A DNA stretch of 64,000 nucleotides, from NCBI GenBank assembly GCA_947493955.1, contig CANLSQ010000001.1, forward strand, positions 1,674,001 through 1,738,000. The letters run 5' to 3'. The stretch is from an uncultured Sphingomonadaceae bacterium (GTDB lineage Bacteria > Pseudomonadota > Alphaproteobacteria > Sphingomonadales > Sphingomonadaceae). The translations under genes were made by a program, and so were the position numbers. A model generated the notes under the pieces. It was not told the DNA's origin. It saw only the letters and a list, made by a program, of their open reading frames with translations, and made no database searches. Positions 17,068-24,568 of the stretch are shown in pieces (position 1 is the first letter of the stretch; each line of letters opens with the position of its first letter).

Positions 17068-17894
17068 CTTCTAAGGCTTCCTTTGAGGGTTCATCGATAG
17101 AGCATCCTGCTAAAATCACTCGGTGCCAGATATTGTATAAGCGGATTTGAAGCATCTATCAGTCGCCTCGGCGGATTTGGTACAAGTGTACCTCTCGCTT
17201 TACCGACTGCACTCAACCATGGAAGCCGAGCCTCTAAAGTCCGCGTAATTGGATCTTCAGTCCGTTCCACAGAGATACGTTTCAAAGTCACGCCTTCGCC
17301 AAAAGCGGCGGAGAGATTTTCATGATCCACTTTCACGACACTAGCCGGGTCATCCAGATCATCAAAACGCACCATCATCGGATAATAGCTTGCCGGTTCG
17401 TTCGTGCCCGGCCGCTTCACCCCGTTTGAATAGTAGCGCGGGATTTCATGCCTGCCGGTCAAAGCTAGGGTGCGCTCCATCATGATATCAAATCTGGGAC
17501 TACGATTGGTCCGTTTGATCTCGTCGCTAATCTCCTCATATCGAACCGGTTCGACAGCCGACATAAGCGCCCCCGCCGCCCAATCGACCGACGTTTCCGA
17601 ACGCAGCAAGGCAAATAAAACGCCCCGCTCACCCAGATCGACCGTCACGGCTTCACCCCGAACCCGGGTCGAAAGCTTGTTCGGTTGCGGTATGGAATTG
17701 GGTCCGGCCACAAAGGTCTCCACCTGGATCACACTTGATCCGCTCCGCAACCCCTCCGGCGTATTGACCGTGACCGTCAGTCGATAGCGATAATCAGGAT
17801 AGCGTTTGCCGCCCGATAAAGGGTTGCAGCCAGCAAGGGCAAAGACCAATGCTGCACCAAAGGATTTCAGAATGAAACGACGCTGGTTTTTCAT
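16750..17894 (-). repeat. Tandem gene duplication (near-identical 5' parts of two lipoprotein genes)
   Basis: The first about 320 bases of the two lipoprotein genes (within 16750-17067 and 17575-17894) align without gaps, with few substitutions. The last about 60 bases on the plus strand (signal-peptide coding) are identical in both. Divergence rises toward the 3' ends. Confidence 0.75.
17091..17894 (-). CDS. Putative lipoprotein B of a tandem pair, function unknown
   Basis: The start is placed at 17894 (MKNQRRF), matching the paralogue's start; a longer frame at 17924 has no support. 267 residues with lipobox LAGC at Cys23. The sequence is nearly identical to lipoprotein A through residue 106, clearly homologous to about residue 215, then diverges into its own Pro-rich tail. 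It is first in the operon, 23 bases before lipoprotein A. A strong AT-rich leader precedes it. The retained identical N-terminal half suggests recent duplication or gene conversion, with pressure for the tails to differ. Function is unknown. Confidence 0.8.
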   Translation of the reverse strand: MKNQRRFILKSFGAALVFALAGCNPLSGGKRYPDYRYRLTVTVNTPEGLRSGSSVIQVETFVAGPNSIPQPNKLSTRVRGEAVTVDLGERGVLFALLRSETSVDWAAGALMSAVEPVRYEEISDEIKRTNRSPRFDIMMERTLALTGRHEIPRYYSNGVKRPGTNEPASYYPMMVRFDDLDDPASVVKVDHENLSAAFGEGVTLKRISVERTEDPITRTLEARLPWLSAVGKARGTLVPNPPRRLIDASNPLIQYLAPSDFSRMLYR

Positions 17895-18037
17895 GGTCAC
17901 CCGCTCATTATATATGATGATCATCCATCAATATTATAATAAACACAATAGTGAGTCCTGTTTTGTCAAATAAATGATTTAATAAAAATTTTACTATATT
18001 AATATTCGAATTAGAGTTTTATTTGATCAAAAAAAAC
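17895..18037 (-). promoter_or_regulatory. AT-rich leader of the lipoprotein-lipase operon
   Basis: A markedly AT-rich gap. On the minus strand a consensus TTGACA is present near 17968, though no -10 at ideal spacing was found; TATAAT-like hexamers lie further down. A perfect 10-base palindrome GATGATCATC at 17916-17925 sits just upstream of the start and could be an operator. The other end of the gap carries a T-run after the purT stop that may end that transcript. Confidence 0.4.
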
Positions 18038-19228
18038 CTAGTGGTAGTCTATTTCCACGGCATCCGCCGCCTGTTTCGCCAATACCCTCGCCGCATCGCT
18101 GTCTGCTCCAGTTGCCAGCGCAACGGCCATCCGCCGATAGGGCCGTGTCAGCGGTTTCCCGAAAAGGCGCACATCCACCTCGGCGCCCTCATTGCCCATG
18201 GCCAGGGCATCATCAACGCCGGCATAGGCGAAGTTTTCGCTGGCTCGATCCGCCAAGATCACCGCACTCGCGCTCGCAGGCACGGTCATTGCAATATGCG
18301 GGATGGGCAGACCCATGATGGCGCGGGCATGAAGATCGAATTCGCTCAAATTCTGGCCGATCAAAGTGACCATTCCGGTATCATGGGGACGCGGACTGAG
18401 TTCGGAGAAAATGACTTCGCCCGTTTTGGTGACAAAAAACTCGACGCCGAACAGGCCCCATCCCTTTCCGTCCCCGGCGAGATTATCGACGACCTTGCGC
18501 GCCATATCTTGTGCGGTGGCGAGGGCATCGTCCGCCATCGCCGCGGGTTGCCAGCTTTCCTGATAATCGCCGCGTTCCTGGCGATGACCGATGGGCGGAC
18601 AGAACAGGATGCCGTCCCGTGTACGGATGGTGAGCAGGGTGATTTCATAGTCAAAGTCGATAAATTGCTCGACAATCACCCGCGCCCGGTCGCCGCGCAT
18701 ATTGTCCACAGCGTAATTCCAAGCAGCTTCCAGTGCATCGGCGCTGTCAACTTTGCTCTGCCCTTTTCCGGAGGAGGACATCACCGGCTTGATAACCAGC
18801 GGCAGGCCGATATCATCGGCTGCGGCCCGCACTTCGGCAAAGCTTTCGGCATAATGATAGCGTGAAGTCCTCAGACCTAATTCTTGTGCGGCGACATCGC
18901 GAATGGCATCGCGATTCATGGTCAGCTGCGTCGCGCGAGCAGATGGCACAACATTGAAACCGTCCGCCTCCACCTCAGCGAGAATTTCCGTGCGAATGGC
19001 CTCAACCTCTGGAACGATCAGATCAGGCTGATGCTTTGCAATCGCGGCGCGCAACTTGTCACCGTCGAGCATGGAAAATACTTCATGCGCATCAGCAACC
19101 TGCATCGCCGGCGCAGCGGCATAGGCATCGCAGGCAATTACATAAGCACCGAGGCGCTTTGCCGAGATAACGAATTCGCGGCCCAGTTCACCCGAGCCGA
19201 GCAACAGGATTTTTTTAGTGAAGGTCAT
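18038..19228 (-). CDS. purT: Formate-dependent phosphoribosylglycinamide formyltransferase PurT
   Basis: 396 residues, the normal PurT length. The N-terminus is [15 protein letters not shown], a PurT/PurK-type biotin-carboxylase-like fold. The ATP-grasp centre shows [14 protein letters not shown], and the C-terminal part has [18 protein letters not shown], the PurT hallmark. The enzyme makes formyl-GAR from GAR, formate and ATP in purine synthesis, bypassing the folate-dependent PurN step. It is monocistronic. The stop is followed by a short GC stem and an eight-base T-run that may terminate it. Upstream lies a large palindromic repeat. Confidence 0.95.
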   Translation of the reverse strand: MTFTKKILLLGSGELGREFVISAKRLGAYVIACDAYAAAPAMQVADAHEVFSMLDGDKLRAAIAKHQPDLIVPEVEAIRTEILAEVEADGFNVVPSARATQLTMNRDAIRDVAAQELGLRTSRYHYAESFAEVRAAADDIGLPLVIKPVMSSSGKGQSKVDSADALEAAWNYAVDNMRGDRARVIVEQFIDFDYEITLLTIRTRDGILFCPPIGHRQERGDYQESWQPAAMADDALATAQDMARKVVDNLAGDGKGWGLFGVEFFVTKTGEVIFSELSPRPHDTGMVTLIGQNLSEFDLHARAIMGLPIPHIAMTVPASASAVILADRASENFAYAGVDDALAMGNEGAEVDVRLFGKPLTRPYRRMAVALATGADSDAARVLAKQAADAVEIDYH

Positions 19229-19247
19229 GAAGGCCTTATGAAAATAT

Positions 19248-19325
19248 CGTCATTTCAGCGCAAGCTGGAATCTCCTTTTGGGTATGCCCAAACCTGGGGA
19301 GATCCCAGCTTGCGCTGGGATGACG
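19248..19325. repeat. 78-bp palindromic repeat element (REP-like)
   Basis: Two 28-base arms (19248-19275 and 19298-19325) are inverted copies with three mismatches. Between them a second short stem, TTTGGG/CCCAAA around TATG, makes the whole element one long potential hairpin. Its outer end resembles the GTCATCCC...GGGATGAC element at 32271. It lies between the purT start and the VOC gene stop. Confidence 0.75.
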
Positions 19326-19351
19326 GCTATTCGATCAAGCCGCTTCGCTGA

Positions 19352-19813
19352 TTAAGCGCCCTCGGCCATCATCTCCGTCATTCGGCGGTTCATTTCTTCC
19401 GGACTGACATCTTCAATATGCGTGGACAAGGTCCATTCATGGCCGAACGGGTCTTTCACCCAACCGGAACGATCACCGTAAAACTGATCTTCTACCGGTC
19501 GGATTGCAGTCGCACCCGCCGCAACCGCCTGGTCAAAAGCGGCATCAGCATTTTCGACGTAGATCATCAGGCTGCTGGTGGCGCCGCCCCTCGCCTTGGG
19601 ACCAAGCTTGTCCATATCGGGGAACTCGTCGGCCAGCATGATGTGGCTATCGCCGACCAAAATATCCGCATGACCGATCTTGTCGCCCATCGGCATACGC
19701 ATCACTTCCTCGGCGCCAAAGGCCGCCTTGTAAAAATCGATTGCCGCCGCCGCATCATCGACGGTCAGGTAAGCGGTGACGCTATGATAGCCGTCTTCTT
19801 TCCATTGGGTCAT
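19352..19813 (-). CDS. VOC superfamily protein (PhnB/glyoxalase-like)
   Basis: The start at 19813 follows a strong gaggagagg Shine-Dalgarno, giving about 153 residues. The pattern is the PhnB-type vicinal oxygen chelate fold: SVTAYLTVDDAAAAIDFYKAAFGA, later GHADILVGDSHIMLAD, and a C-terminal GDRSGWVKDPFGHEWTL. Members include glyoxalases, bleomycin-binding proteins and dioxygenases. PhnB-like ones are often of unknown role. It is divergent from the ZnuD-like receptor gene, sharing a 138-base intergenic region with two inverted repeats. Confidence 0.85.
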   Translation of the reverse strand: MTQWKEDGYHSVTAYLTVDDAAAAIDFYKAAFGAEEVMRMPMGDKIGHADILVGDSHIMLADEFPDMDKLGPKARGGATSSLMIYVENADAAFDQAVAAGATAIRPVEDQFYGDRSGWVKDPFGHEWTLSTHIEDVSPEEMNRRMTEMMAEGA

Positions 19814-19840
19814 ATTTCCTCTCCTCACCAGAAAGTCATA

Positions 19841-19857
19841 ATGTAACAAATTTACAT
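19841..19857. promoter_or_regulatory. Inverted repeat ATGTAA-N5-TTACAT
   Basis: Perfect six-base arms around a five-base spacer, in the shared promoter region of the divergent VOC and TonB-receptor genes. It sits close to the VOC start. A dimeric regulator site is plausible; the regulator is unknown. Confidence 0.35.
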
Positions 19858-19881
19858 CACTTTTGCGAATTCACCTTTTTA

Positions 19882-19904
19882 GAATTGATATATCATATCA
19901 TTTC
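19882..19904. promoter_or_regulatory. Candidate Zur box upstream of the ZnuD-like receptor
   Basis: A 23-base imperfect palindrome (9 of 11 half-site positions pair). Read on the minus strand it begins GAAATGATATGATATA. It matches the gammaproteobacterial Zur consensus as I remember it (GAAATGTTATA, centre, mirror half) at about 18 of 22 positions. It lies 47 bases before the receptor start. The alphaproteobacterial Zur consensus differs somewhat, so this needs a motif scan. Confidence 0.45.
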
Positions 19905-19951
19905 TTCTAACTGCGTCATCACCAGTTCCCAAAATTAGAGAAGAGTAATCC

Positions 19952-22081
19952 GTGTCCCATCACAAGTTTCTAACTTCCGCCGCTATTATATTATTGCCTG
20001 CTTCCCCGGCATTCGCCCAGTCTGCTCAACAGACGGAAACCGGTGATGATTTTCACAATGACGATGCCATTGTTGTAACCGCGCCCTATGTCGACCGGAT
20101 TGACATATTGGCGGGGACATCCGTGTTGACCGGTGATCAGTTGACGCAGGATTTGCGCGGCCAGATTGGTGACAGTCTGACCAAATTACCTGGTGTTTCA
20201 TCGACGAGCTTTGCCCCTGGATCCTCCCGACCGGTACTGCGCGGTTTTCAAGGACCGCGAGTCCGGGTGTTGACCGATGGTATCGGCACGCTGGATGCAT
20301 CCAATACCTCGGTCGACCATGCGGTGACCATTGATCCGCTGACCGCTCAGAGTGTTGAAGTGCTCCGCGGACCGGCGGTGCTGCTGTTTGGTGGCGACGC
20401 AATCGGCGGCGCGGTCAACGTCATCGACAAGCGGATCCCTCGCGATGTCCCTGATGAAGCCTTTCACCTCGATGCCGTCGGCGGCTTTGGCAGCGCGGCC
20501 GATGACTGGAGCGTCGGTGGATCTCTGGACGTGCCGCTGACCGACTCTCTGGTTTTCCATATTAACGGCAGCTACCGCAATACCGATGACCTCGACATCT
20601 CAGGCTTTGTTCTGGCTCCGGAACTGCGCAGCGAAGTGCTGGAGCAAGTAGCTGAGGAGACGGAAGAGGGTAATCTTGATGAAGCCGCTGAATTGGCTGA
20701 AACCGCCGATCAGCGGGGAACGGTGTTCAACACCGCTAGCGAAACCATCAATGCCTCTACCGGCCTTGCCTATATTACAGAAGGCGGCAATATCGGCTTC
20801 TCCGTCAGCTATTATGACACAGACTATGGCGTTCCCTCCCGCCCCGGCGCGGAACATGCCCATGAAGACGGGGATGATGACGGCGATGAAGAAGAGGAAG
20901 AAGAAGGTCCAGTGACCATCGGCCTCGAACAGATCCGTGTTGATCTCCGTGCCGGGGTTAATCTGGGCGATGGTTTCTTTGAATCACTGAATCTGCGCGC
21001 CGGCTATTCCGACTATGAACATACCGAATTTGAAGGCGATGAAATCGGTACCGTCTTTGAGGTAGAAGGCATCGAAGCCCGTGCGGAATTGGTTCAAAAT
21101 GAACGCAATGGCTGGCGCGGTGTAATCGGCACGCAGTTTTTGGTGCGCGATTTCAACGCCATTGGCGCCGAAGCCTTCGTGCCCAAAAATAGTATTGAAA
21201 GCTGGGCCTTGTTTACCGTGCAGGAAATTGATCTCGGCAATTTCGAGGTCGAGGCAGCAGCCCGGTTCGATCATACCGATATCGAGTCCAGCATTGTCAA
21301 TTTTGATCGCAGTTTCGACAGCTTCTCTGGCGCATTGGGCTTTGCCTATGCCCCTGAAGACAATGGTCTGAGACTGGGCGTCAATCTCTCCCGCTCGGAA
21401 CGTGCACCATCGGCGGAAGAACTGCTGTCCGATGGCCCGCACATTGCCACGCAGGCGTTTGAAATTGGTAACCCCAATTTCACCACTGAAAAAAGCTGGG
21501 GTGGAGAGCTTTATGCCCGCTGGAATTCCGAAGATATCCAGCTCAGCGCAACCGTTTATGCCAACAGTTTTGATGATTATATCTTTGAAACGGAAACCGG
21601 TGCAGAAGAAGATGGTTTGCCGGTTTTCCAATTCTTTCAAGAAGATGCGACCTATTATGGGTTTGAAGCCTCCGCATCCTTCGTTGTCGCCCGTGCAGGC
21701 GGATTTGCTTTCGTCACCGACGGGGTTGCCGACTATGTCCGCGCGAAAATCAAGGATGGCGGTGGCCCCGTTCCACGGATCCCGCCTTTGCGGCTGCTCG
21801 GTGGAATTGGAGCCCAGAGCGATTCTCTCGATCTGCGGGCAGAACTGGAATGGTCAGACAGCCAGAACCGGGTATCGACCTTTGAAACACCAACCGACAG
21901 TTTCACGATGGTCAATGCCTCCGCTGCATGGCGGCCTTTGGGCAAAGATGGCGGTGTAACGTTACTCGCATCCGCCAATAATATCTTTGATGTGAATGCG
22001 CGTCGTCATGCCTCGTTCACGAAAGATTTTGTACCGCTGGCGGGTCGTGATATTCGTATCAGCGCGAAATTTAGTTTTTAG
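19952..22081 (+). CDS. TonB-dependent receptor, ZnuD-like (probable zinc uptake)
   Basis: 709 residues. The start is GTG with agaagag upstream, and a signal peptide ends PAFAQ. The plug domain carries LRGFQGPRVRVLTDGIG, DHAVTIDPL and VEVLRGPAVLLFGGDAIGGAVNVID, closely the ZnuD pattern of metal receptors. The barrel ends in a terminal Phe, as expected for BAM recognition. Residues near 303-320 hold an extracellular-loop stretch with His-Ala-His and a run of Asp/Glu, a likely metal-capture patch. The role is import of zinc across the outer membrane, powered by TonB. A candidate Zur box upstream supports zinc control. No znuABC is in the window. Confidence 0.87.
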   Translation: MSHHKFLTSAAIILLPASPAFAQSAQQTETGDDFHNDDAIVVTAPYVDRIDILAGTSVLTGDQLTQDLRGQIGDSLTKLPGVSSTSFAPGSSRPVLRGFQGPRVRVLTDGIGTLDASNTSVDHAVTIDPLTAQSVEVLRGPAVLLFGGDAIGGAVNVIDKRIPRDVPDEAFHLDAVGGFGSAADDWSVGGSLDVPLTDSLVFHINGSYRNTDDLDISGFVLAPELRSEVLEQVAEETEEGNLDEAAELAETADQRGTVFNTASETINASTGLAYITEGGNIGFSVSYYDTDYGVPSRPGAEHAHEDGDDDGDEEEEEEGPVTIGLEQIRVDLRAGVNLGDGFFESLNLRAGYSDYEHTEFEGDEIGTVFEVEGIEARAELVQNERNGWRGVIGTQFLVRDFNAIGAEAFVPKNSIESWALFTVQEIDLGNFEVEAAARFDHTDIESSIVNFDRSFDSFSGALGFAYAPEDNGLRLGVNLSRSERAPSAEELLSDGPHIATQAFEIGNPNFTTEKSWGGELYARWNSEDIQLSATVYANSFDDYIFETETGAEEDGLPVFQFFQEDATYYGFEASASFVVARAGGFAFVTDGVADYVRAKIKDGGGPVPRIPPLRLLGGIGAQSDSLDLRAELEWSDSQNRVSTFETPTDSFTMVNASAAWRPLGKDGGVTLLASANNIFDVNARRHASFTKDFVPLAGRDIRISAKFSF

Positions 22082-22094
22082 CCGGAATCGGGAT

Positions 22095-22129
22095 ACTCCT
22101 GATCCTGCTGAAAACGCAGGATCGGGAGT
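22095..22129 (+). promoter_or_regulatory. Strong hairpin covering the Shine-Dalgarno of the first entericidin gene
   Basis: Fourteen-base arms (22095-22108 and 22116-22129) pair with one mismatch around a seven-base loop. The 3' arm contains GGGAG, the Shine-Dalgarno of the gene starting at 22136. No U-tract follows, so it is not a standard terminator. It may protect the receptor mRNA end, gate translation of the entericidin, or both. Confidence 0.55.
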
Positions 22130-22135
22130 TACCTT

Positions 22136-22261
22136 ATGCGCAAAATAATCGCTTCTATTGCCCTCTCATCGGCACTCTTGCTGGGCGCCTGCAACACTGT
22201 GCAAGGTGTTGGGGACGATATCAAATCCGTTGGCCGGGCTGGCGAACGGGCGATCGATTAA
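22136..22261 (+). CDS. Entericidin-like small lipoprotein 1
   Basis: 41 residues. MRKIIASIALSSALLLGAC is a lipoprotein signal with Cys19 as the acylated residue. The short mature part NTVQGVGDDIKSVGRAGERAI is the entericidin A/B pattern. Entericidins are tiny envelope lipoproteins; EcnB is linked to membrane lysis in stationary phase or stress in E. coli. Its Shine-Dalgarno (GGGAG) sits in the arm of a stable hairpin. The gene lies 55 bases after the ZnuD-like receptor and 23 bases before a second paralogue. Confidence 0.85.
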   Translation: MRKIIASIALSSALLLGACNTVQGVGDDIKSVGRAGERAID

Positions 22262-22284
22262 TCCATATCATCAGGAGAATTACC

Positions 22285-22410
22285 ATGCGCAAGATTTTGG
22301 CATCATTGCTTATTTCATCAACCCTCGTGCTCGCGGCCTGTAATACGGTTCAGGGCGTCGGACAGGATATTGAATCGGTCGGCCGCGCCGGTGAAGACGC
22401 GATAAACTAA
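22285..22410 (+). CDS. Entericidin-like small lipoprotein 2
   Basis: 41 residues, a paralogue of the preceding gene with the same layout: signal MRKILASLLISSTLVLAAC, Cys19, then NTVQGVGQDIESVGRAGEDAI. An exposed aggag Shine-Dalgarno precedes it, unlike copy 1. The mature part is more acidic than copy 1 (Glu/Asp for Lys/Arg). In E. coli, ecnA is viewed as antidote to ecnB; whether this pair works so is unknown. The stop abuts a small stem (AAGCTA/TAGCTT, 22409-22425) shared with the convergent tatC end. Confidence 0.85.
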   Translation: MRKILASLLISSTLVLAACNTVQGVGQDIESVGRAGEDAIN

Positions 22411-22411
22411 G

Positions 22412-23191
22412 CTATTCGGTAGCTTCCAGTTTCGCTCTTTTGCGTTCGGTAAACCACATGATTGCCAGCGATACCTCGTAAAGCATGATCAATGGCAGGC
22501 CGAGCAGGAACTGCGACACCACATCCGGCGGCGTCAAGATCGCGGCCAACACAAAGGCTGCGACGACCATATAACGGCGCAGGCCTTTCAGTTGATCGCG
22601 TGTGACCAATCCTGCACGGTTGAGGAGCAACAACAGCACCGGTAATTGGAAACATACGCCAAAGGCCAGAATGAACCGCATCACCAGATCGAGATAGTCC
22701 CCCATGGCAGGCAAGGCCTCTTGGGTCATGCCGCCGACTTCGCCTTCAAAGCCGAGGAAAAAACGGAATGCCGTGGGCATGACAATATAATAGGCCAATG
22801 CTGCTCCGGCAGTGAATAATATCGGTGTGGCAAACAGAAACGGCAGAAACGCCTTTTTCTCGTTGGCATAAAGGCCGGGCGCGACAAAAGCCCAAAGCTG
22901 GTTGGAGATGATCGGAAAGGCGATAAAAAAGGCAGCGAACATGGCAACCTTTATTTCGACAAAAAAGGCTTCATAGAGCTTGGTATAGACCAACTTCCCT
23001 TCACCCGGCGGGAAAGCGTCGGTTAAAGGCACGACCAACATTCCGAATATCTCATCGGCGAAATAGAAACTGGCGGCAAAAGCGATAGCCAGTGCCACAA
23101 CCGACCAGACCAACCGCTGGCGCAGCTCGATCAGATGTTCGATCAGCGGCGCTTTGCTCTCATCGATATCGGGCGCGGACTGCTCGTTCAT
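22412..23191 (-). CDS. tatC: Twin-arginine translocase subunit TatC
   Basis: 259 residues with six hydrophobic segments. The N-terminus has APLIEHLIELRQRLVWS, the TatC signature that contacts the twin-arginine signal. FAAFFIAFPIISNQLWAFVAPGL follows in the central loop region, typical of the family. It is the core receptor of the Tat system, exporting folded proteins through the inner membrane. It overlaps tatB by four bases (TGA/ATG). The C-terminal tail is charged. Confidence 0.97.
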   Translation of the reverse strand: MNEQSAPDIDESKAPLIEHLIELRQRLVWSVVALAIAFAASFYFADEIFGMLVVPLTDAFPPGEGKLVYTKLYEAFFVEIKVAMFAAFFIAFPIISNQLWAFVAPGLYANEKKAFLPFLFATPILFTAGAALAYYIVMPTAFRFFLGFEGEVGGMTQEALPAMGDYLDLVMRFILAFGVCFQLPVLLLLLNRAGLVTRDQLKGLRRYMVVAAFVLAAILTPPDVVSQFLLGLPLIMLYEVSLAIMWFTERKRAKLEATE

Positions 23192-23559
23192 GCGCCCGGT
23201 TTTTCTGCTGGTTTTTCTGGTGTATCATCGCCCAACGGTAGATCAGGCTGGTCGCTGTCGCTTTTTTCTTCCGTCGCAGGTGGGCCATCCAATGGCTGCA
23301 TAACTGGTTCATCGTCAGAAACCGTCGGATGCTCGAGCATGATACGCTCATTCTCCGCCGCCCATTTTTTTTCCATTTCCTGCAATTCCGCCTCGCGGAC
23401 CATTGCATCAAAACCGGTTCGGAAATTGCCCATAACGCCGCGCGCTTTGGCCATCCAGCGGCCAGCTGTTGCCAATGCGCGGGGCAGCTCTTTCGGGCCG
23501 ATAACGACGATGGCAATGATCACGATAATCGCGATCTCGGATATGGAAAGGTCAAACAT
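23188..23559 (-). CDS. tatB: Sec-independent protein translocase subunit TatB
   Basis: 123 residues. One N-terminal membrane helix contains the conserved Glu (MFDLSISEIAIIVIIAIVVIGPKELPRAL), followed by an amphipathic helix and a long acidic, Pro-rich tail. TatB forms the receptor complex with TatC. It overlaps tatC by four bases and follows tatA by 42 bases. Confidence 0.95.
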   Translation of the reverse strand: MFDLSISEIAIIVIIAIVVIGPKELPRALATAGRWMAKARGVMGNFRTGFDAMVREAELQEMEKKWAAENERIMLEHPTVSDDEPVMQPLDGPPATEEKSDSDQPDLPLGDDTPEKPAEKPGA

Positions 23560-23601
23560 ATCTGTGCGCCGCTATCCGGATCAGAATCCGGTCGGCTCTT
23601 C

Positions 23602-23829
23602 TCAGCTGACCGTCTTGTCGGACGTTGCCGCCTTGTCTGCGCTGACATCCGCCGGTTTGCTGTCAATCTGGGCCGAAGCCTTGGCACTTTCCTCTTCTTC
23701 GGTAATGCCTTTTTTGAAGGAACGGATCCCTTTGCCGACATCGCCCATCATTTCAGAAATCCGGCCGCGACCGAACAGGATCAGCACCAGTGCTGCTACA
23801 ATTAAAATCTGCCAAATACTCGGTTGCAT
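23602..23829 (-). CDS. tatA: Sec-independent protein translocase subunit TatA
   Basis: 75 residues: a single N-terminal membrane helix ([17 protein letters not shown]), the hinge FGRGRI in place of the more usual FGxxKLP, an amphipathic helix, then an Asp/Lys-rich tail. TatA oligomers form the passage for folded Tat substrates. An aggag Shine-Dalgarno is upstream. It lies 28 bases after scpB. Confidence 0.95.
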   Translation of the reverse strand: MQPSIWQILIVAALVLILFGRGRISEMMGDVGKGIRSFKKGITEEEESAKASAQIDSKPADVSADKAATSDKTVS

Positions 23830-23857
23830 CGAAAATCTCCTGATCTATGCGCTCTAC

Positions 23858-24568
23858 TTAAGCGCTTTCCGCCTCATTTTCCAGTGAATCGGCGGTGTCA
23901 TCATCATTTTCTTGTGCACCATCTTGGTTAAGCTCTTGTTCCAGCGGCAATTCCTCTTCCGCCTCCATCTCCAGCCGTTCCATCGCCAGATCGACCGGGT
24001 CCAGCAAACCGGCGGCTTTCAGGTCATCAATGCCCGGCAGTTCCTTGCGGCTTTGCAGGCCGAAATGGGTCAGAAATTCAGCCGTTGTCGCGTAGATAAG
24101 CGGGCGTCCGGGTACTTCGCGACGGCCGGCTGGGCGAACCCAGCCCGCTTCCATCAGCACATCAAGCGTGCCTTTTGCCACTTGAACGCCCCGGATCGCT
24201 TCGATTTCTGCGCGACTGACCGGTTCGTGATAGGCGATGATTGCTAGCGTTTCCATGCCCGCGCGGCTCAATTTGCGCAGTTCCGCCCGCTCCCGGCGAA
24301 GCAAGTGCGACAGGTCTTGCGCCGTCTGAAAATGCCAGCGATCACCGGTTTTCATCAGCGATATGCCGCGTCCAGAATAGTCGTTCCGCAGATCGTTGAG
24401 CGCAGCGCGAATATCTATTTCTTCACCGACATAAAGTTGGATATCCGCAATCGTCATAGGGTTTTCCGACGCGAACAAGGTCGCCTCTACCGCCCGCGTG
24501 CCTTCATCCATTTCAACATTCATGCCCATGATCAGACTACGATCATCATCCACTGGCTTATCCATCAC
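23858..24568 (-). CDS. scpB: Segregation and condensation protein B
   Basis: 236 residues. The winged-helix pair is visible: AVEATLFASENPMTIADI and LRKLSRAGMETLAIIAYHEPVSRAEIEAIRGV, the ScpB hallmark, followed by GRPLIYATTAEFLTHFGL. The C-terminal tail is a long acidic low-complexity stretch, common in alphaproteobacterial ScpB. With ScpA and SMC it forms the condensin complex for chromosome compaction. The start overlaps the end of scpA by 11 bases, indicating coupled translation. Confidence 0.96.
   Translation of the reverse strand: MMDKPVDDDRSLIMGMNVEMDEGTRAVEATLFASENPMTIADIQLYVGEEIDIRAALNDLRNDYSGRGISLMKTGDRWHFQTAQDLSHLLRRERAELRKLSRAGMETLAIIAYHEPVSRAEIEAIRGVQVAKGTLDVLMEAGWVRPAGRREVPGRPLIYATTAEFLTHFGLQSRKELPGIDDLKAAGLLDPVDLAMERLEMEAEEELPLEQELNQDGAQENDDDTADSLENEAESA

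Noticed and set aside
18023-18865. 280-codon plus-strand open frame antisense to purT
   Set aside because: The opposite strand has all PurT motifs; this frame has none.
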